Shown: in pieces, positions 60,402-64,000 of the stretch
How the letters are laid out: the number at the start of each line of letters is the position of its first letter
Position numbering within the stretch: the first letter of the stretch is position 1
NCBI GenBank assembly: GCA_048976805.1
Contig: JBHGUR010000082.1
Coordinates: forward strand, 12,458 to 76,457
Length of the DNA stretch: 64,000 bases
Direction of reading: 5' to 3'
DNA from: Ectobacillus sp048976805
Lineage (GTDB): Bacteria > Bacillota > Bacilli > Bacillales > Bacillaceae_G
Made by a program: the position numbers and the translations under genes
Notes under the pieces: model-generated
Told to the model about the DNA's origin: nothing
What the model saw: the letters and a program-made list of their open reading frames with translations, nothing else
Databases searched by the model: none

Positions 60402-61376
60402 ATGGAAGAAAAATGGTTAGTAGGCGTTGATTTAGGCGGCACAACGATTAAATTGGCATTTATCAATGTATATGGAGAGATTATTCATAAATGGGAAATC
60501 CCAACGAACATTAGTGAAGCGGGAAAGCATATTATGGTCGATATTGCAAAAGCAATTGATAATAAGCTGCAAGAGCTGGGCGAGCTGAAGCAGAAGCTTG
60601 CAGGAATAGGAATGGGTGCGCCAGGCCCTGTCAACCTTGCGACAGGAGTTATTTATGAAGCGATTAACTTAGGGTGGAAAGATTATCCGTTAAAAGACTT
60701 GTTAGAGGTGGAAACAGGCTTGCCTGTTATCATCGATAATGATGCGAATATTGCAGCGCTTGGCGAAATGTGGAAGGGTGCCGGCGAAGGTGCAAAGGAT
60801 TTGGTGTGCGTAACGCTTGGCACGGGAGTAGGGGGCGGTGTTATCGCAAATGGCGATATCGTTCACGGCATTAGCGGAGCTGCTGGAGAAATCGGCCACA
60901 TTACAGTCGTTCCCCATAACGGTGCTCCTTGCAACTGTGGGAAAACAGGCTGTTTAGAGACGGTAGCTTCGGCAACAGGAATTGTCCGCCTTGCTAAGCA
61001 GGCATTAGAGATAAGCACAGAGGCGAGCGTTCTCCGCGATGTATTTGCCGCTCAAGGAGTTGTTACGGCTAAGGATGTATTCGACGCTGCGGGACAGAAC
61101 GATTCTTTAGCGGCAAAAATAGTAGACGAGATGGCGTCTTATCTTGGCCTTGCCATTGCGAACATTTCTAATATCATGAATCCGGAGAAAGTCGTGATTG
61201 GCGGCGGCGTGTCAAAAGCTGGAGAGGCATTGTTAGAGCCGGTGCAGCGCTACTTTGAAAAGTATGCATTCCCTCGTGTCGCCAAAAGCACAAAGCTTGC
61301 TATCGCAACCCTTGGAAACGATGCAGGGGTAATTGGCGGCGCTTGGTTAGTAAAAACAAAAATAGGAAATTATTAA
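60402..61376 (+). CDS. glcK: Glucokinase (ROK family)
   Basis: A 324-residue ROK glucokinase phosphorylating glucose with ATP. The phosphate loop is GVDLGGTTIKLA, and the ROK zinc motif CNCGKTGCLE follows GEIGHITV. NDANIAALGE holds the catalytic aspartate. AAGAGGAG lies before the ATG at 60402; the frame extends seven codons upstream through that site. Confidence 0.95.
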   Translation: MEEKWLVGVDLGGTTIKLAFINVYGEIIHKWEIPTNISEAGKHIMVDIAKAIDNKLQELGELKQKLAGIGMGAPGPVNLATGVIYEAINLGWKDYPLKDLLEVETGLPVIIDNDANIAALGEMWKGAGEGAKDLVCVTLGTGVGGGVIANGDIVHGISGAAGEIGHITVVPHNGAPCNCGKTGCLETVASATGIVRLAKQALEISTEASVLRDVFAAQGVVTAKDVFDAAGQNDSLAAKIVDEMASYLGLAIANISNIMNPEKVVIGGGVSKAGEALLEPVQRYFEKYAFPRVAKSTKLAIATLGNDAGVIGGAWLVKTKIGNY

Positions 61377-61382
61377 TAGAGA

Positions 61383-61431
61383 ATAAAGCGAACTCGCCAA
61401 CTGGCAGGCGAGGCGAAAGCAGAGGCGTAGT
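61383..61431 (-). repeat. Small hairpin repeat E, copy 3 (inverted)
   Basis: AATAAAGCGAACTCGCCAACTGG and GCGAAAGCAGAGGCG are the reverse complement of the unit at 18311 (CTCGCCAGTTGGCG, GCGCCTTTG). Confidence 0.5.
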
Positions 61432-61455
61432 TGCATACTTTATTCTTAAAACATG

Positions 61456-61489
61456 AAAAAAGGCTCTGGCATAGCTCAGCGCCTTTTTT
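61456..61489. terminator. Terminator between glcK and yqgW
   Basis: AAAAAAGGC / GCCTTTTTT arms around an imperfect inner stem; located between converging genes. Confidence 0.65.
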
Positions 61490-61511
61490 GAATTGGCCAT
61501 GGACCGTTTTA

Positions 61512-61691
61512 TTAATGTGCCGGCGGATAGCCGTTTGCAATTACCGTCATTACCGTAAACCAGCCGAATATAGCAACCGTTGCTACAGAAAGGAATGCGC
61601 CTAGCATATTCTTTTCCTTAAGCGTTTTAAGGGTTGCATATACGGCCAAAAGAGTTACCAATGCGAAGATAATCACAAGGCCAAACTTCAT
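61512..61691 (-). CDS. yqgW: DUF2759 family membrane protein YqgW
   Basis: A 59-residue protein with two membrane helices (MKFGLVIIFALVTLLAVYAT and AFLSVATVAIFGWFTVMTVI). It matches DUF2759, a Bacillus-specific family of unknown function. AAAGGGGGA lies before the ATG at 61691; 24 upstream codons in frame have no ribosome binding site. Opposite to its neighbours, as in B. subtilis. Confidence 0.85.
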   Translation of the reverse strand: MKFGLVIIFALVTLLAVYATLKTLKEKNMLGAFLSVATVAIFGWFTVMTVIANGYPPAH

Positions 61692-61897
61692 ATAAATCCC
61701 CCTTTGTTCTCCCACTCTTTTTTCGGAAATTGTAAAAATATTTGCTCTTCTATCATTGTACATGGTTTAAAAAGAAATGTCGAGATGAAACAAAAGCGAA
61801 TACACCCTCCCTTTGTGGAGGAAAAGGAAAGTGGTGTATGATAAAATAAGATGAAATAAAGCTGTGAACAAAGAGCATTTCATGCTTTTTAGCAGAA

Positions 61898-62024
61898 GGA
61901 TCTGTTAAACTTGATTGTTGATTTTCCACTATAGGCGGATGCTTTCCGCGGACGGGGTCGAGCTGCTTTTTCAGCTGGAGTCGCCGCCTTTTGTTCCAAA
62001 TCAACATTAGCCTTTAACAGAGCC
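61898..62024. mobile_element. Family A element, 8-bp target duplication
   Basis: A 127-bp element GGATCTGTTAAACTTG to TTTAACAGAGCC, flanked by perfect TAGCAGAA (61890-61897 and 62025-62032). The remaining gap (61692-61897) is AT-rich without a supported ORF. Confidence 0.85.
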
Positions 62025-62095
62025 TAGCAGAAAAAAAGAGGAGAATTGCAGCCATATTGGTTGCGAAAATACGTATTTATTGGAGGAGATATACG

Positions 62096-62725
62096 ATGAA
62101 ATGGGTACAGCTTCCGCTAGGGCCGCTGCAAACAAATGCGTACATTTTAAGCAATGATACAAACGAGTGCATTATTTTTGACCCGGGCCACGAGGCGCAA
62201 AAATTAATGGGCTATTTACAGCAGCAGAATTTAAAACCGTTGGCGATTTTGTTAACTCACGCTCATTTTGATCATATTGGAGCTGTTGATGAAGTGCGCG
62301 ATGCGTACAATATTCCTGTTTATATCCATAAAAAAGAGAAAGATTGGTTATCAGATCCTTCGTTAAATGGTTCAGAAATTTTTATGATGGGGCGCAGTAT
62401 CACGGCAAAGCCAGCTGACTATTTGATTGAAAAAGAAGATACGTTAACAATCGGGGCATTTTCATTTGAAGTATTGGAAACGCCGGGGCATTCTCCAGGA
62501 AGCCTCTCTTATTATTGTAAAGAAGCGGGGGCGGTATTTTCCGGGGATGCGCTATTTCAAATGAGCATCGGGCGTACAGATTTGCCGGGCGGCAGCTTTA
62601 ACGAACTTATTATGAGCATAGAGGAAAAATTGTTTGCGCTTCCGGATGATACCGTTGTCCTTTGCGGGCATGGGCCGGAAACAACGATTGTCTTTGAAAA
62701 AGAAAACAATCCGTTTTTAAGCTAA
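62096..62725 (+). CDS. yqgX: Metallo-beta-lactamase fold hydrolase YqgX
   Basis: A 209-residue glyoxalase II-like hydrolase. The dinuclear zinc motif is THAHFDHIGAVDEV; further ligands are in ETPGHSPGSLSY, FSGDALFQ and LCGHGPET. B. subtilis YqgX has been implicated in methylglyoxal or bacillithiol-linked detoxification. GGAGGAG before the ATG at 62096; upstream frame codons lack a ribosome binding site. The midA gene follows 11 bases after. Confidence 0.92.
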   Translation: MKWVQLPLGPLQTNAYILSNDTNECIIFDPGHEAQKLMGYLQQQNLKPLAILLTHAHFDHIGAVDEVRDAYNIPVYIHKKEKDWLSDPSLNGSEIFMMGRSITAKPADYLIEKEDTLTIGAFSFEVLETPGHSPGSLSYYCKEAGAVFSGDALFQMSIGRTDLPGGSFNELIMSIEEKLFALPDDTVVLCGHGPETTIVFEKENNPFLS

Positions 62726-62736
62726 GGTGAACATAT

Positions 62737-63861
62737 ATGCTTTCTTTCTTGAAACATGTAATTCAAAACACTCCCGAGCAAGCTATTTCATACAGCGCTT
62801 ATATGGACTTGGCGTTGTATCATCCTACTTACGGATATTACATGAAAGAAAAAGAAAAAATCGGCCGAAGCGGCGACTTTTTTACAAGCAGCAATGTTTC
62901 CTCTGTGTTTGCAAAACAGTTTGCCCGCTTTTTTATTCAGCTTATCGAAGGGGGGGCAGTGCCGCCGGCCATTTGCGAAATCGGTGCCGGTACCGGCCGC
63001 TTTGCGCACGACGTGCTTGCTGAGTGGAGGGAGCAATCCCCGGAAACCTTTTCGCAGCTCGCATATTCAATTGTGGAGACGAGCTCCTATCATCAAAAAT
63101 TGCAGCAAGATTTGTTATCAGACTATAAGAATGTAACGCAATATACGTCTATTGATGAAATCGGTCCATCTTTTGAAGGAATTATATTTTCAAATGAATT
63201 GTTCGACGCTTTTCCTGTAGAGGTGATTGAAAAGCGAAATGGCCGCATATATGAAGTGTATATCACTTTTGATGAACGGGAACGTTTAAGCGAAGAATTC
63301 AGGATGTTAAAAAATGAACAAATCGTCCGATATTTACAACAGCATCGTATTCGCTTGCGGGAGGGACAACGCTTTGAAGTTCCTCTATTGATGGGGGAAT
63401 ATATAAAAAAGCTGGGTAATTGGCTGCATAAAGGGCTATGCATTACTGTCGATTATGGCTATACGAATGAGGAGTGGGGGCACCCGCTTCGCCATGAGGG
63501 AAGCCTGCGGGGGTATTGCGAACATCAGTTAGTACGCGATCCTTTAGCCTATCCGGGAGATATGGATCTTACCGCGCATGTGCATTGGGACGAGTTAAAG
63601 CGGGTGGGGAAGGAAAATAGCCTTTATACCATTTGGCACACGAAACAAACCAAATTTTTGCTTGCCGCCGGCATTTTAGAACAATTGGTGGATCACACGG
63701 ACCGCAATCCATTTTCCGAGCAAAATAAAAAAAACCGGGCAATTCGTTCCATGATTATAAATGGAGGAATAAGCGACTCCTTTGATGTTGTCATTCAGCA
63801 AAAAGGAATGCCATCTTTTAGAGTAGAAAAATACTTACAGCAATCAAGTTCCTTAACATAA
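62737..63861 (+). CDS. MidA/NDUFAF7 family SAM-dependent methyltransferase
   Basis: A 374-residue methyltransferase of the COG1565 group related to NDUFAF7, which methylates an arginine of complex I in mitochondria. The bacterial substrate is unknown. N-terminal ALYHPTYGYYMKEKEKIGRSGDF-type region (residues 26-48 in the family pattern), SAM motif ICEIGAGTGRFAHDVL, then FSNELFDAFPVEVIE and VDYGY. AAGGTGA is followed by the ATG. Probably in one operon with yqgX. A mobile element starts directly at its stop. Confidence 0.88.
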   Translation: MLSFLKHVIQNTPEQAISYSAYMDLALYHPTYGYYMKEKEKIGRSGDFFTSSNVSSVFAKQFARFFIQLIEGGAVPPAICEIGAGTGRFAHDVLAEWREQSPETFSQLAYSIVETSSYHQKLQQDLLSDYKNVTQYTSIDEIGPSFEGIIFSNELFDAFPVEVIEKRNGRIYEVYITFDERERLSEEFRMLKNEQIVRYLQQHRIRLREGQRFEVPLLMGEYIKKLGNWLHKGLCITVDYGYTNEEWGHPLRHEGSLRGYCEHQLVRDPLAYPGDMDLTAHVHWDELKRVGKENSLYTIWHTKQTKFLLAAGILEQLVDHTDRNPFSEQNKKNRAIRSMIINGGISDSFDVVIQQKGMPSFRVEKYLQQSSSLT

Positions 63862-64000
63862 GGCTCTGTTAAAGGCCAATGTTGATTTTTATATAACGTA
63901 CGTCTGCACATCACGGCTATACAGAACCAATTGCAACCTGCACTCATTTGCTCCTTCTGGTTTTCCTTTGGACGAGGCAAAACTAGGCCCTGACCGTTAC
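63862..64000. mobile_element. Family B element, cut by window end
   Basis: GGCTCTGTTAAAGGCCAATG, then the reverse of the B core (ACGTACGTCTGCACATCACGG, GGTTTTCCTTTGGACGAGGC, GGCCCTGACCGTTAC). It begins at the base after the midA stop codon. The left 8 bp, TAACATAA, should recur beyond the window if this is a simple insertion. Confidence 0.65.

Noticed and set aside
1..64000. tRNA, rRNA, T-box or known metabolite riboswitch
   Set aside because: I looked for cloverleaf ends, rRNA-like sequence and T-box (TGGNACCGCG) or common riboswitch cores in the intergenic regions and saw none; a covariance-model search would be needed to exclude rare classes.
1..64000. Prophage, integrase, toxin-antitoxin or defence island
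   Set aside because: Every larger gene belongs to the conserved core set; the accessory content here is confined to repeat elements and the sugar gene pair.

Overview
The window is a chromosomal segment of an endospore-forming Firmicute of the Bacillaceae. Gene content and order follow the hrcA-grpE-dnaK-dnaJ to pst/glcK/yqgX stretch known from Bacillus, with YqfC/YqfD sporulation genes, AGGAGG-type ribosome binding sites, TTG and GTG starts, and a CIRCE element. DnaK and IspG read very close to remembered Bacillus cereus-type proteins. No glyQ-glyS pair lies between recO and ccpN, which also fits the B. cereus/Ectobacillus side of the family better than B. subtilis. The species assignment is inference.

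Layout: 0-3 kb holds the 3' end of sbcC, a DUF420 membrane protein, a small unknown gene and a DUF3817 protein. From 3 to 5.6 kb hemW sits alone among repeat elements, without its usual neighbour lepA. From 5.6 to 14 kb is the heat-shock and translation cluster hrcA-grpE-dnaK / dnaJ-prmA-rsmE-mtaB, followed by deoC. From 15 to 24.5 kb come rpsU-yqeY, yqfC-yqfD-phoH, and pgpH-ybeY-dgkA-cdd-era-yqzL-recO. From 24.6 to 30 kb are ccpN-yqfL and yqxD-dnaG-sigA. From 30 to 37.8 kb are cccA, trmK-yqfO, ispH, yqfQ, cshB, nfo and yqfT. From 38 to 46.5 kb are yqfU, the zinc system znuC-znuB-zur, ispG, a LysM protein, yqgB, sodA and a major facilitator. From 46.5 to 53.2 kb are pbpA and the phosphate regulon pstSCAB-phoU behind a four-repeat Pho box. 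From 53.5 to 64 kb are a glycosyltransferase plus nucleotidyltransferase/pseudo-phosphomannomutase pair, rpmG, yqgN, gluP, yqgQ-glcK, yqgW, yqgX and a MidA-family methyltransferase.

The most unusual content is non-coding. At least twelve copies of a short mobile element superfamily (ends beginning GGCT, mostly GGCTCTGTTAAA or GGCTACCCTAAA) fill the intergenic gaps, about 4 percent of the window. Nine copies or composites are bracketed by 8-bp direct repeats, seven of them perfect, so they look like true non-autonomous transposons. Four are composites whose GC-rich module appears in both orientations, and several abut stop codons. A second, REP-like family (ending in CCGCTTTTCTTAT) is often next to them and forms a tandem array that separates dnaK from dnaJ. 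No transposase gene is present in the window.

Other points of note: a 15-codon ORF whose ribosome binding site is locked in a hairpin, a phosphomannomutase-like domain lacking both catalytic motifs, a PstS without a convincing lipobox, a perfect palindrome between the -35 and -10 of sodA, and a cre-like palindrome just downstream of the promoter for the sugar gene pair.
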